64,000 nucleotides of DNA from Mitragyna speciosa (taxonomy: Eukaryota; Streptophyta; Magnoliopsida; Gentianales; Rubiaceae), in assembly GCA_024721245.1 (NCBI GenBank), contig CM045565.1, forward strand, positions 22,580,714 to 22,644,713. Direction: 5' to 3'. The position numbers and the translations under genes are program-made. Numbering within the stretch: the first letter of the stretch is position 1; every line of letters starts with the position of its first letter. Positions 24,859 to 38,289 of the stretch are shown one piece after another. The notes under the pieces are model-generated. The model ran no database searches and was not told the origin of the DNA. It saw only the letters and a program-made list of their open reading frames with translations.

Positions 24859-27800
24859 TCATGCTTGAAGGTCCTTTGGATTCCATCCAGGGGCTTTGAC
24901 AGCAACACCATCACTTAAGATGCTTGCTCCATTTTCCACATTTACTAGCAGATCAGATTCACTTTCCTTCACCTTTAAACAAAGAACAGGACGAGAGAGG
25001 AACAAGTTAGTTGTCCACAGCCCCCATGACCCCCGGGGGGGAGGGAAGGGGGTTACAGAAAAGGCAGTAAAAACTTTGAAAAGCATGTTCAGATTATTTT
25101 TTCTCCTATATCTCTCTGAGAAAAGGACCACAACAAGAAGACAATAAATAATCAATCAAAGAACAATGAAGTACCTGAGCCAGTTGTGCTGCAGCTTCAG
25201 AGGCCTTTTGTTGACTCTCAATCGTGCAAAAATAAGAATAGACTACCATCCCAACTACAGCAATCAAGATTCCAAAAATATTTCGCCAACTGAATGGATC
25301 ACGTAAAAGAACATAGCCAAAGGCCAAAACAAGACAGGTTTTTAGATGTCCAAGGACCTGATAGGTGACTGGAGATGTCTTCCCAATTACCAGAAAGGTA
25401 CTGAAGTTCACAGAAACTGAAATCAAGCAGGATAGAACAATAAAAGCCTGCCAGTGAAAAACAAAAAGTTAATTTTCCATGAATATTCTGCTAGTGCAGG
25501 CAAAACTACTTTTTATGCTCACCAGCACTTGTGGGGTATACTTGAAGGCAAATACATTCTGATTTGTCAAAAGTCCATCAACAAATGGTCCTGTTATAAA
25601 AAGTGTGATTGCCTGATAAGGGCACGATTGATACAAGAGTTGGGTTGAAGACACCTTGAACTTCTTCTGAATGGTATTAGTCATCTGATTGAAAATTGTT
25701 AAGATCTCAACACAATAAAGTCATTATTTGATGCAAAAAACCTCCCAGTTTCTGAAGCAGAGCTTGGGAGCTCAATGGGAATAGACAGTATCTTCCTCAG
25801 CTTTCAAAATTTTCTAGCTCATTTTACTTAAAATTATGGAAATGAGGAATGTCAGGAATTTTTTTTTCTTTTCTCTTCTCTTCAATAACTTTAAGGGGGA
25901 GGAACAAACATGAAAAGGAAATAGAAGAAGCTTCAGTGGAGGATACAATCTGGGCAATGCAAGTTGTAACAACTGCAAGCAGTGACAAGACAGAGCCCAC
26001 AAGATTAAGCTGTAGATCAGTAACAGTTGCAATCCCAACACCCAAGAGAAGAATGCCCAGTGAGACCTGAATATTCCGACTGCAAATTTTGGCAATGATA
26101 TATTAGTAGGAAAACTTGAAACAATTGTTAGTTTATGCATCTTAACAGCAACAGATAAAGCATTATTATTGATGAGTCCGTGACAGAAGACATGATTAAT
26201 TTGCCTTCTTAAACATGCATAAAGGTAATGTGCACACTTCAGATCAAAGATAACATCTGAGCTATTCTTTGGTTTTCGCATACTGGTCCTGTTGTTTTCA
26301 TGAGCAAGATGCTTAAGTCATCTATCCCAATTTCTCTTAACTGATAAGATGGATGCATCGGCAACCAAAAATCTCAGGATCCAAGAAGAGTATACAGGAT
26401 GAGCGATTTTCATATTTGACTAGTCACAAGATACAAAGAGCTTCAAAAAATACATCATACAAACCATCTTCAAACTCGCAAATACAAAGAGCTTTCAAAT
26501 TTGTCTAGGTATTAACGACACTCGAACAGCCAATAACTAACAAATAACAAAGCTAAATGAAGATTGGTGCACATAGCCAAACAATTAGTACCGTACTGCA
26601 AGAACTTTTATAACATATGGCCTAATAAGTAATTACTATTTGGCTTCGGTGCAGGCATGCATTGTCATACATTGGCAGAATGATATTCATCCCAAGGAAG
26701 AAACACCTTTTCAAAGTCAGTAAGATCAACACTTCACCTGAATTTCTTTCTGAAAAAGAGTGTCTCCAAAAGAACTGTACAGGGGATAATTGCAAGCTTT
26801 GTCATCTAGAAAGAAATAAAAAGAAAAAGTTAGAAATACCCCAAATACAACGAAACATTCACAATAATGGTACGAAAAATGAACTTGAGACAAACATAAT
26901 CCAGATAACAAAACTTGTTCAGTTATGGTGAACTTCTGCAATGCTGGAGGGAAGGGACATGTGGTGCATTATTGATTTGCAAAATCACTAGATACTTTGA
27001 TAATGTTAAGCAAGACTATTTTAAGGGATTGACCTTTGTTATCATGGGAATAATTATCAAAAAACATTACCAGTGTTGACAATAGCCAATGTTAAGAGAT
27101 ACCATAATCATTACAAGAAAACAAGTAACAATGGAATTGCCCATGACTAATGTAACAGCTTCTTTCTCACTGATGCCTAATTATTGAGAATCGCAGTCCT
27201 CTGGAACATGGATCATGTAGAGAAACAGAACAATTTTGTAGAATTATGAGAATATCAATGCGTGAAACTGGAGACCAGGAAAAGAAAATAAAGAAAATCA
27301 CAAAACGATGGTTCAGAGAATGGAAGAGAAGAGAAAAACCTGATAAAAACCAACAGAATTGAAACCCAGGCAGAGGTTTAAGAGTCCAATGGATGTTCCA
27401 TTCAGTATCCCAAAACCCATGACAGCTCTGGGATCAAAAGGCTTGTGCTCGAACAATTTCAACCATAGAGCCACATGAAGAGAACAAAAGGTGACCAGAA
27501 GATGCCAACTTGTCAAAGTCGTAGCTGAAAATTAAGATAAGAAAAAAAAAATTAACAAATTCAGTATTATTTCCACAGGACAGTGCCAATAAGTGATAAT
27601 CAAACTTTTTAGTTACAAAACCTCATCGGAATCCTTCTTTATTTCTTCAAAATAGAGTACTCTATTTATATTCATAACACAACAATTTTTCTCCGGTAAT
27701 GTTGCCTGAGCCAAATAAAGTAAATATCGAGATAGTGTTTCCAATACAACACTTACTAGATCACAACATTGAATGCAATACCCATTTGATCACACACAAA

Positions 27801-28090
27801 ATCTCAATAACATCCCCTTGACCATATGCAAATTTCCATTTCGATAAGAAATGCCGAAAACACAACATAGATTAGATTCTACTCGCAAACTCAAATCTAA
27901 AATGTACTAGTGAATAACAACATGCTAGTCATAATGCTACTACAAGAGAACAGATAACAAACTCACCGAAAGTAAAACCAAGTGTACTGATCAATGCCTT
28001 ATTGCAGATCACAATCGAAACCGACGAAACCACCGATAAACTCAGCGCTCCTATAGTCCCCAGCTGAAACCGCTGCTGCCCCTCGCTCAT
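24859..28090 (-). CDS. UDP-xylose-type nucleotide-sugar transporter (UXT clade)
   Basis: This is a Golgi/ER membrane antiporter of the drug/metabolite transporter superfamily (triose-phosphate-translocator domain). Characterised UXT proteins import UDP-xylose for xylan and other wall polymers. Seven exons: 28090-27967, 27524-27340, 26805-26738, 26079-25947, 25684-25523, 25447-25175, 24972-24859, giving 352 residues, the usual length. The protein opens with MSEGQQRFQLGTIGALSLSV. It shows the clade's STLGFTFATTLTSWHLLVTF, LGFNSVGFYQMTKLAIIPCT, QIMTNTIQKKFKVSSTQLLY and GKTSPVTYQVLGHLKTCLVL, with about ten hydrophobic spans. The C-terminal tail is polar and ends WNPKDLQA. The start is the ATG at 28090, because an in-frame TAG lies a few codons upstream. 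All introns are GT-AG and in phase, and there are no lesions. The substrate is inferred from clade similarity. Confidence 0.95.
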
Positions 28091-29313
28091 CTTCTTCACT
28101 CCCAATCTCAATCTCAATCTCTACTCCTCACAATCATACACTCACCAAATTTCAACAATTACCCAAAAATAACCAGAACTTTTTTTTACCTCATTACCCA
28201 AACCTCCACCTCAAAATTTTCAAAAAAAAAAAAGGAAAAGAAAAATCCTCTAAAAAAACCAGCTCATCTGCGAATAACAACAAAAAAAAAATAAGATTTG
28301 AGAAGAGGTAAATAAAATGCAACGTTATCTAAACATAAAATTCAGCATTGCCAAAACCCTAGATCTGCTATCTATGATTGAAACAACAAAAGATAAATAA
28401 ATAAATAAACCCTCAATTAAATAGCAATATCTCTTTCACTTTTGTTCATATATGTGTGAATATAGATACATATATAGATATAGAGAGAGAAAGGGGGAGG
28501 GGGGAGAGAGAAGGAAGCAAAACCTGGGGAAGAAATGAACAACCAAATCAGATGACTGAAATTGAAGAGGAAGATTTTATACTACTAGAAAGCATCAGCA
28601 AAATGGGAGGAAATGCTACCAAATTTATAAACAAGTGTGTATTTTCTGTATTTACTGCCAGTACATGAACTTCATTACTTGTATTTAATGATGTTGTAAT
28701 TCTGGATTAATTAAAAGGAAATGGGGAGATTTAAGAAAGACAAAAGTGAGAGGAATTTTTTACTTTTCGATGGTCTTTCAAGAGCTTCCGGATCGGTTTT
28801 AAGCCGCTTGATCATGTGACTTTATGCGAATGAAAAATCTGGTGAATCTGATGAAAATAGGAGCTGAGAGAGGGAAATGAAGAATCGTGGTGATGGGGCC
28901 CATTTGTTTTTGTAGATTTGTTTGTTAGGTCTTCCTATGTGTTGGTTGCAAAATCTCCATTATAATTTATGGCCCGTACGTCAAATCTTCTATTAATTCC
29001 GGTACGAGAGAGAGAGGGAGAGATATGTTACTCTTTTTTTTTTTTTTTTTTTTTTTGGTGATTGAGTCAGCTTGGGTTCTAAGTTTTCTTTTGCTTTTTT
29101 TTTTTTTTTTTCTGGGGGGAGTTTGGATATGCAGAAGAAATAACACAAGGAAAAAGGATTTTTTTTTTCGAATTCGGCATAAGGCCTACAGGGGAATTGG
29201 AGAAAGGGAGACCTAAAATTTTCCACGATCCTACGAGAAAAAGGATTTTGCAGGCTATAAAAAGTACAAGTAAATACTTGCCCTTGGTTTTGGAATTTTT
29301 AGGGTGTAAATTT

Positions 29314-29314
29314 A

Positions 29315-29344
<30 letters not shown>
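29314..29344. repeat. (ATT)n microsatellite
   Basis: About ten uninterrupted ATT units. Confidence 0.95.
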
Positions 29345-29345
<1 letters not shown>

Positions 29346-29899
29346 GCAATTAATGTTTGACTTGGTAAAACTTGAAATAATAAATACTCCATTCATTTAC
29401 TTCAATTTGTTTTTATGCTTTTGATGTGTGCTTTCCATCTAACTTCAATTAAGGAGATTTTTTTGTGTTTATATTTTATTTTCTTGGATTTTGTTTCGCT
29501 GTCTTCATTTTTTTTTTGTCTCGGTCAATGATTGTTTCTCTCACGTTTAAAGTAATTAAGTATTACAAAGTACAATTTTCCAAGTACTTGAGATGTATAA
29601 TATAACTGCTTAAGAATTTTCATACATCTTTCACTCTCTCGGTCTTTGTTAATGAATTCCTATGCACAATTCTATGCAAGATTCCTCAAAATTCTTCGTC
29701 ACGAGTTAAGACTCGAGAATAGACAATAATATATAAGTAAAATAAAATTAAACTATCAAATTTTATGGCAGTAGCAATTTAATTAATCTAAGTTGGATGA
29801 ATGTGTCAAATTTATACGTGAAGTATGGTCAGAAAGGACTATCGTGCCACTGCCAAAGTCATTAAGCAAGGCAAAGTCAGAAATTAATCAAACAATTAA

Positions 29900-30132
29900 G
29901 GGAGTGTTTGGTTTAGTGGAATCAAGGAGAGGAATGGGTATCACAAGTAATGATACCCATTGTTGATATTTGTTAAACAACTATCACTATCATTCAATGG
30001 GAATGATATTGATTAATTGGGGTGTTAATGATTCCCCCCAAAATACTAGTCTATCAAACCCATTAACCCTTATTATTAAGGGCAAAAACACACCCATTAA
30101 AAAATTATATATCTTTTGAGTTACCCACTCTC

Positions 30133-30192
<60 letters not shown>

Positions 30193-30710
30193 TTTTGATT
30201 TTGAATATTTTTTATTAGTACTTTATAAATATTTTTACAAAAATTCTTTTTAATAATTTTTTATAAAAATTCTTTTTAATAATTTTTTTTACATTCAATA
30301 ATTTTATAAAAAATTGTATTGAAAATCAAAGATATATAATACTCTCTGTTAATATAATAAAAATGATTTTTTTTAAGATTATCATTTCCATAAAACTCAA
30401 ATTAGAGCATGACTATATTTAAAATTGAAGAAATCTTTTTAAATTTTTTTCAAATATACAAAATAAGAAATCTAAAAAATATTTACATCATGAATAAAAA
30501 TTTTAAAATTTACTTGAAAGTCATTTCAGTATACCAAACAAATATTCTTATAATGATACCCCTTTAATATACCAAACAAATATTCTTATAATGATACTCA
30601 TTCCATTATTAAACCAAACATGTTGGGGGGAATCATCAAAACCCATACTCATAGTAGGGTTAATGATACTCATAGTGATAGTGATTGAGGAATTTGAACC
30701 AAACGCCTCC
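29900..30710. mobile_element. Tourist-like MITE (PIF/Harbinger type), 811 bp
   Basis: The left end reads GGGAGTGTTTGGTTTAGTGG. The right end, reverse complemented, reads GGAGGCGTTTGGTTCAAATT. Both are followed inward by a GATAC/GGGTATC-like stretch, so the inverted repeats extend imperfectly for about 45 bp. The flanks carry a TAA duplication (29897-29899 and 30711-30713). A TAA target duplication and GGG..TGTTTGG ends are the signature of PIF/Harbinger-derived Tourist elements. The interior is non-coding, contains a 53-nt CT repeat (30137-30189) and a direct repeat of ATACCAAACAAATATTCTTA (near 30531 and 30579). Confidence 0.88.
30137..30189. repeat. (CT)n microsatellite inside the MITE
   Basis: Fifty-three bases of uninterrupted CT units. 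Confidence 0.95.
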
Positions 30711-32613
30711 TAAGTCTTTTTAAATTTCAATTCTTGTGTTTACTGTGTAATGACTCGATGCAGTTCATTAATTCCTGACTAAACAAATGTCCGACGTAGT
30801 TGTCTTCTAGATCTAGACCTCAACTTGTAGCTTTAGGTGGAACCACAACGATAAGTCTCTATGATTTCAGATTTCCGGTGTTTCATAAATGGGGAAACCC
30901 CTTTTCCTATCTATGCCAAGTTATAGCTAAATTTGGGAATTTCTCTACTTATAATTTGAAATGCCACAAAACTCAATTTAAAACAGAAGAAAATGCAAAA
31001 TTCTCGAAATTAACCGTTCCAATTGGCTCGTATCAAAAAGTTTTTTCCAATCTTTGGAATCGTCTTGTAGGAATAATGTTATAACAACAATTAAATTTTA
31101 CAATGACATTATTCGTACGAGGGGCTTATGCAAGAGAATATTAATCTAGTGGCAAAACAACAGTTTATAAATAAACGAAATATTACTATAATTATGAAAC
31201 TTTTTTTTTTTGTTTTTTTTTGAAGATGTTAACGTTACAACTTTTAAAAGTCATGGGCCTTTTCATCATACGTATTTCTTTCTTTAATTTCATTTCGGTT
31301 CTGTTATTGGTGGTTTTGTCATTTGTGACTTGTCTTTTGTAACAAGCTAACGACCAACCCCAATTCGGAGCGGAGGTTGGGGCTTTTGCATCAGAATCGG
31401 TGATTGGCCTATTTCTGGTGGTGGTTGTTGACCTACCATAACACTGCTACTACTCCTCCTATTATTCTTTCTTTCATAGGAATTGGCTGTCCAGCTTCAT
31501 TCATTCTTCTGTTATTTATTCTGAGACCACAACCGAGAGGTGTTCATTCAACAAAATTAAGAAAAAAAAAAAAAAAGGAATGTCCATTTCGTAAGCTTGC
31601 AGTCCTCCTAGAATTTAATAATAAATGCATACGAAAAAGTTCCTTGTTTTATTAAATTCAAGGTTAGCAGAAACTTATGATTAATTGATTACTGGCATTT
31701 GCTAAACAAATGAAGTTTGCTATTTGGGTACTGGGCTCTGCTGTCCGCACCAGCGCATCTTGCAACACAATCGCCAGTCCAATATAGATGGAGACTCAAC
31801 TTGGCCCAAAGGAGTTGGTAGTGCTGATTGACAAAGCCCATGGGCTATATTCTTTCGCGTTAGAAGAACAATGTATATTCATTATTCATAAACTGGATGG
31901 AAATTGCTTCTTGTATTATAGTTCGTCATCTTTCGGTTTGCTATTTAAAGAAAGTCCATAGGAATGAGGTTCAGGAAGCTCATAAGCTTGCTTGCTGTAA
32001 CTCTAACTAATGTGTAATTGCTTATATTAAATGGTATTTTATGGCTTTCATAAAAAAAAAAAAAAAATTATTCAATGATCCTGCATTGCACTTTATTCTC
32101 TAGTAAGTAATAGTCCACTACGGATGGAGCATTGGGAAGAAAATTTGGCTCCAAGAATTCATAAGTACATGTGAGGTTTTGGATCATTTTATTACAATTT
32201 GTGGAAAGTTTGAAAATCCTTAGCTATTAGCACAACACACTTGGAAGACTAATATATTGGCATAAATAGATTAATCCTCAATCTTTTCCTTATTAAGAAT
32301 AAAAATGACTTCTGCATGCCGTGCCTTTTGGTTTACGAGGAATACAAAAGTTCAGCAATTAAAAGCACTACTCTCAGTAAATAGAGAAGTCAAAACCCTT
32401 TAGCAACAAAGCCAACTAATATATAGAATTATAGTAACATCCTTTGAGATAATTATAATCTTTAGAACTAAGATACACACTAGTAATATTTCATACTACG
32501 AATAAGGTTGAATGGGTTTTAGATTTGGGACCAATTGTAGACCAAATTCTTGCACGAATACTAGATATATAGATGCTAAAACCCATTTCTTCTATTGATA
32601 TCCAAGGAAAGTT

Positions 32614-32636
32614 GAGAGAGAGAGAGAGAGAGAGAG
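32614..32636. repeat. (GA)n microsatellite
   Basis: About eleven GA units just downstream of the expansin stop codon. Confidence 0.9.
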
Positions 32637-32781
32637 CCAAGCGGGTTGGGTGCTAGTCAGCAACCTCAGCTTCTTAACACCCAACTAGTCCACCAAATAA
32701 ACCATCTAGCTCTTGGACTTACCAATAAAATCCAAACGTAAATATACAATTTTAGCTGCGCTAAGTTATTAAGGTGAAAAT

Positions 32782-34158
32782 CTAGAATTGACCACCTTCA
32801 AAGGTTTGACCGAACTGCCAATTAGCAGGAGCCACGTTGTAGCTTGTCACAATTCTACCGTCACTTGCGGTGACCATAAACGAAAGGCTTTGGCCATTGA
32901 GGTAGGAGTTGCTCTGCCAGTTCTGGCCCCAGTTTCTTGACATGCTTTGCCACCCTGTTCTCGACCCTTTGACTGACACTGCATGGATATCTCCTGCACC
33001 CGCGACGTTGGTGACCAGGGCCAAGTTGAAGAAAGAGTGGCCGTTAATCGTAAACCTAATACCTCCTTTCTTTACACATGGCACCCTGTCCAAACCAAGA
33101 CAAGATAAAAGATTTAAAGACAAACATCTTACATTGATTAAATCATCTAATACCAATTTCTTTGCACACACATAATTTAGTCACCTCAACCATGTTTACG
33201 TGTCACTTACAAAATACTTTGGCTGTCCATGCCCACAAAGTAGAATACAATTTCTCTATTGAGACAACAGAGAATAAGGACACAAATGAGTGATCATTTA
33301 GTTTTCCTACTATCTTTATTTTTCATAGATAAAGTCCGCAAATAAAAATAAAAAATAAAAAAGACAAACATACATAATAAGATTTTTCTAATTTATCATT
33401 AGTACATAAAGAATTACGTTTTGGCAAAAATTATCTGATATGATCATCTTCTTGTGTTAGTTTAATGTAACTGCTAGACGCTAAAGTTTTATGAGCTGTA
33501 CCTTCTGAAAGCCACAGGAACAATTCCTGCACGATATTGAGCAATTTGCAAGAAAGCGGGCTCAGCGAGGTCGAAATGTTGGCGGGGAGGATTGCACCAG
33601 CCACCATTGTCGTTTGGCAATGCAAAGTTAGGTGGGCAAAAGTTTGTGGCAGTGACTGTAATGGTGCCACTGAGACACCATTTTGGGTCACCGTCGCATC
33701 TCATTTCATAACAAGACCCGCAAGCTAGACCATTGTTGAACATTGCCGTGCTAAGAGCTGCAGTGTTTGTTCCATACCCTTGACTGTACAGGTTTCCATA
33801 ACCACACGCTCCACCTGAAATTAGCAAGCATTATTAACTTTTGTACAATTCACGAGTATCAGCTAATATTTTGCTACATGAACTTGTACTAGTATTATTT
33901 TAATTTCTTTAACAATAATTTACATGGTCACCTACAATATGTGCAATAACTGACAAACCACTTTTATAATGAATATAGCATAGATGATTACAGGACATTA
34001 GACATACCCATTGTTCCAGAAGCATCACCACCACCATAGAAGGTGGCATGAGCACTTTGCCAACCTCCATAATCAGCTCTAGTGAAATGCAATTGTAGCA
34101 TGAAGAAGGCAATTATCATCCAAGAAAGTGTCACAAAAGAAGAAGTTTTGGTTACCAT
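32782..34158 (-). CDS. Alpha-expansin
   Basis: This is a secreted cell-wall-loosening protein that slips cellulose-xyloglucan contacts at acid pH. Three exons: 34158-34008, 33814-33502, 33085-32782, giving 255 residues. A hydrophobic signal peptide spans about residues 1-27. The mature protein begins near DYGGWQSAHATFYGG. The GH45-like domain has GGACGYGNL (51-59), the conserved cysteines at 54, 82, 85, 90, 97, 110 and 124, and the HFD motif at 130-132 (NPPRQHFDL). The C-terminal carbohydrate-binding domain shows VPCVKKGGIRFTINGH, NWGQNWQSN and the ending WQFGQTFEGGQF. The features of the alpha (EXPA) subfamily are complete and the introns are in phase. A clear TATA box lies upstream. In the Arabidopsis neighbourhood I recall, EXPA8 (At2g40610) sits next to a group I bZIP, which fits this context. 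Confidence 0.96.
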
Positions 34159-34289
34159 TGCGGGATTGAGAGTCGAGACTCTGATAGCTAGGACTTACAA
34201 TGTTGTAGCGTGTGACTGACTATATGTGATTTTTTTGGAGTTGTAATTACTTGCTTGAGCTGTGGAGACTTAAAGCATGGGAAGTAGTC

Positions 34290-34297
34290 TATTTATA
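34290..34297 (-). promoter_or_regulatory. TATA box of the expansin gene
   Basis: TATAAATA on the minus strand, 132 bases upstream of the start codon, giving a 5' UTR of about 100 bases. Confidence 0.7.
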
Positions 34298-37200
34298 AGA
34301 AATTTAGAAGTAACTAACGCAAAAGGGAGACAAAAGATAAGATGATAGCCGGCCAGTCTCCACGACACGAGGGGGATATTCAACTTCAGGTTATGCAATA
34401 ATCAAAGTTTCCAACTAATCAATTTAGTTAAAGAATAATCATCAGCACATGCTGGTGTTCTGGTTGGCCTATCAAGTACCAACCGCTAATACGTTTGTGG
34501 GTCCTTAATCCGACCCGGCCACATGCATTCTCCGACCACTTCTCTACTATAATTATACAGCTCCAACGTTTTGGCCACACATGCATTTCGCAACCCTTTT
34601 TCAAGAAAAAAAATATAGGTGAACTAATTAATTTATTTCACAAAAAGAGATGAACTAAATACTATATTGATTATGCAATCATAGAAGTTTCTTCTTTATC
34701 TGTTAAGGTTGGAGAGGGAACAGGATAAGAGGGTATCTCTAATCTTCTTGTTTAATGGCTAGACGTGAAAAGCTGTACTTCAGCAATTTTCTGGTGAAGT
34801 ATAATAGAGTGAGCAAGCGTGCAACGATTATAGACTTGATCATAGTATATTTGTGCTAGGAAATGGGAATAATCTTCCCTCACAGATTTATTTAATGAAG
34901 CCGTGCAAGCCAAGATGCCGTATTATCCGTTATTCTACCTTTATCTCGTGGAATCAAGGGAATTTTCCTCATCATGCTTACTTATGTAGTAATATTTCTC
35001 TTTACAGCATGAGATTCCTCTCTCTTTTTTCCTCCTCGGATGATGATGCATGCAACAATAGAGTTAATGGGTCGGCCATTAAAAATTTAAATAAACGACG
35101 TTGCTTAATAAAGAAAATCTCGACTACACGCCATAGATAATATTAATTCTTCACTGAGTTTTCAACAATGAATAAGCTTCTTGGCTTTAGTATTGGAATT
35201 TATGTTAAAACTTTGTAATTGTTGTGGTCCGGAGAGTTGACTGAAACCTTGCTTCACACTATTACAAAATGGTCACTTTTTCTTAACTTGGGATTTTAAT
35301 GCCAATGCAAAATTGTTCCCCTCAAGACGCTTAAATTTGACGATTAATCGGTTTTTGGAATTGTATGCCTATCTTTTTGTGTTGAACTAAATATAAAATT
35401 TGGAATCATATTACTTTATAGCAAATAGCTTATGCATGTAGTTTTGTCCAGGAGTGCTTCGAATGTCGCATTTACAAAATCACATGTTAACTGTTAATGA
35501 GGAGATACTTGAATGGCAGCTACAATAAAGTCGAAATATTTGTTAGTATTTTCTCTTTTTGACAAAGAAATAATAGTTAGTCAACATGCAATTAGTGGAG
35601 TTATTAGGAAATTATGTGGTTCCAAGCTCTTTGTTCCTAACAGGACATAGGCGTGTAAATATGTTGGGTACCTATTCTTTCTATTTTCTGAGAGACGTGA
35701 CTTATATAGAAAGGTTGAAATCGACGTGATGGAAGAAGGAATCTTCTCGTAATTTTCGTTTGGTACCTAGAAGAAGAGCTGATGATTGGGGTTGCAATCA
35801 TCCAGTCCAAATTTTAATTTCGTGATTGCCTAAATATAAAGCATTTTAAATCATTGCAATTGTTAATGTCATTTTGAAATTTCAGAACTTAATTAGTTAG
35901 ACTTTCAATTCTAATTAATAAAGACAGCACAAATATTTGCAGAATGCTTTGAGTACCATGTCTATCTACTAATTTTGATACCTAGCTGAGCAAATCTGCG
36001 TGAAAATCGAAAAATGAAGTATTGAACCGAAAAGATCGAGACCCTACGTTCATTTACTTGTATTATTTTTCGGTTGCTCTTGTCTCTTGGGGGCCGGGGA
36101 GCAAAAAAAGGAAGAGCAAAGCCTAGAGCCAGAGGTTTGACAAAAAAAAAAAAAAAAAGCCTAGAGCCAGAGACAAGCAGGCTGATATGTCAGGTTCTCT
36201 TGTTGGATGTTTGGGCCACAATAATGGCCAACGTTACATGCATTTATGGAAATCAAGCTGGCGTTGATGAGCCATTGTTGAGGGTCGGAATATTTATTAT
36301 AAAACTTCTTCTTTCCCATCCTAAAAAACGAATTGGGATAATATCAAATTGATATTTTAAAAATCTCTTTTTCTACTCAAGAAAATGTTAATTTGATAAC
36401 AATCTTGTAAAGGCCATTCCCAGCAAACACACTAAAAACGTTGTAGTACAATCCTAATACTAAACTAACTCTTTATTTTAACAAAAAATTCTGTCGCATT
36501 ATTCATTGCATCATGTTACTACTAATCTTAGGACACTCAATTTTATTCACAAAATAATGTGCTTAAGATTTAAAGCTAGCTACATATATAGAATGGAAGG
36601 AGCAATTATAAGTTACCACCATGCAAATATCTGACATATTATATGCTTAAGAATCCAAATAATAAATAATTTGCTGGAGTTTTTGACTTAGATGGTTGCT
36701 AAACCTTGTGAGTCACGACGAGACCCCATGGATATGCAACTTGTACACGTGGACTTAGTCTGAAATTCAAGGTCTCACGGGACCGGGACATCCCTGCCAC
36801 TGTTTGTGTAAAAGATTTTCTCCCATCATTGTTGTCGCAAAAGACAGATTGAAGAAAGTGAGACTCAAAAATCAAGCAAATAACCTGTCTTCGTTGTGTA
36901 CTGATTTCATTAAAGAAGTGTGCCTCTTTGCACAAATTGCGGGTAAGATTTGGACAAAAAAATAATACAACTCATATATTTTCCTTTAATCAGCGATCAC
37001 GAGTAAACAAGAAACACGTTTGTGTCTCTGAAATCGAGAAAACTACATGATACCAGAATAGTCAATGTCACCATGGAGACAAAAATTTAGTAGTCACTTT
37101 TTCATGAAGATTTCTTGCAGTACGGGTAAATTATCGTAAAGCTGTCTAATTTTTATTGATTACGTTTTTTATTTTATCTTTGTTTTCTTTTTAAAACCTA

Positions 37201-38289
37201 TTCTATTACAAGGGATTTTTGGAGAAAGGGAGTTGGTAAGAATAGAACCTCCTACCGCTAAGGAAGAAACATAAAGCTCTCATCCTTCAGTCCACTATTC
37301 TTCCTGCATTTGATCCTATCAAGTGTGAAAATGATACTCTTACAAATGGAGCGAAACGCAATGGGCACTGCATGTTTTGTAGTTTCTTTTACTACATCAC
37401 GATAAGCAGTCATCATACCCTTCTGTTATCTAAGCGATAGACACAGTAATCGTGCGTAAAATACAAACTCGCAGATCAGTCGGCATTGAGTACTTTTCCT
37501 TCTGTTTTGGCCAAATTTTTAGATTATTTTTTTGGCACCTTTCGGATGCATATCTAACAAAAGTGAAGAGGTTATTTTAGAGGGATCGTCTCAAGAAAAT
37601 GAACCAAATGTTGACCTACTTTAGGGGGCAAAAGATTTTTACGTTAGCAGTGATTTGACTGTTCCAGATTTTACCAAATTTGATTAACAAAATAAAAGAT
37701 AGACAATTCCAGAATTTCAATTAGGGGGTTCTTCTTGTCTTTTTTTTTTTTTTTTTTTTTATGAAAACCAATTAAGGGGTTCTTAATACCAGGAGGAAAA
37801 AATTTTAAAAGTTGTCTGAGTACTACTGGTGACAAAATATTTTAACAAGTTTTTATTCATTTTCCTTGAAAAAGAATTACAAATGGATACGATCAGGCAT
37901 GAGTGAGACAGTGACCAATTTAACCAAACCAAACTAAAGCCAAATTCCCATGACCCAGTATAGACCTTGGGCCACGAGGAGAACCCAACTCTACACTTTC
38001 ATGGTTCAATCAATCCAAACTGGTAACATCCTTACATGGACCCACCGCCACGTTAGAAGCACATGCCGTTTCCGGAAGTGCTGCGTATCATACTTGGCTG
38101 GGTGAACGAGTAACAGGATACGTGATAGTACAATTTCGAAAAATAGACCAACGAAAAAGACATTTATGGTAGCGTTGCTGGTTTGTTCCCTAAGCGGTAA
38201 CTAAGAACGAAATCACATGTCGTAGGAAGTTCATTTAAAGCTACAAAATCCGAAAATGCAAGAAGCTTCTTCGAAATCAACTGCTGAAG
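34298..38289. other. Intergenic region, no gene recognised
   Basis: This 4 kb stretch lies upstream of the expansin gene. Its short open frames (for example 34853-35140 and 36074-36352) show no motifs. There is a small local duplication of AAGCCTAGAGCCAGAG near 36119 and 36158. No repeats of known class were seen. Confidence 0.55.

Larger units (their letters stand above)
28091..32781. other. Intergenic region with MITE and microsatellites
   Basis: The first few hundred bases should be the promoter and 5' UTR of the transporter, including a GA-rich patch at 28480-28515. T-runs lie near 29034-29056 and 29092-29111, an ATT repeat at 29314-29344, a Tourist-like MITE at 29900-30710, a possible retroelement tail before the A-run near 32052-32066, and a GA repeat at 32614-32636. 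I recognise no intact gene. Confidence 0.6.
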
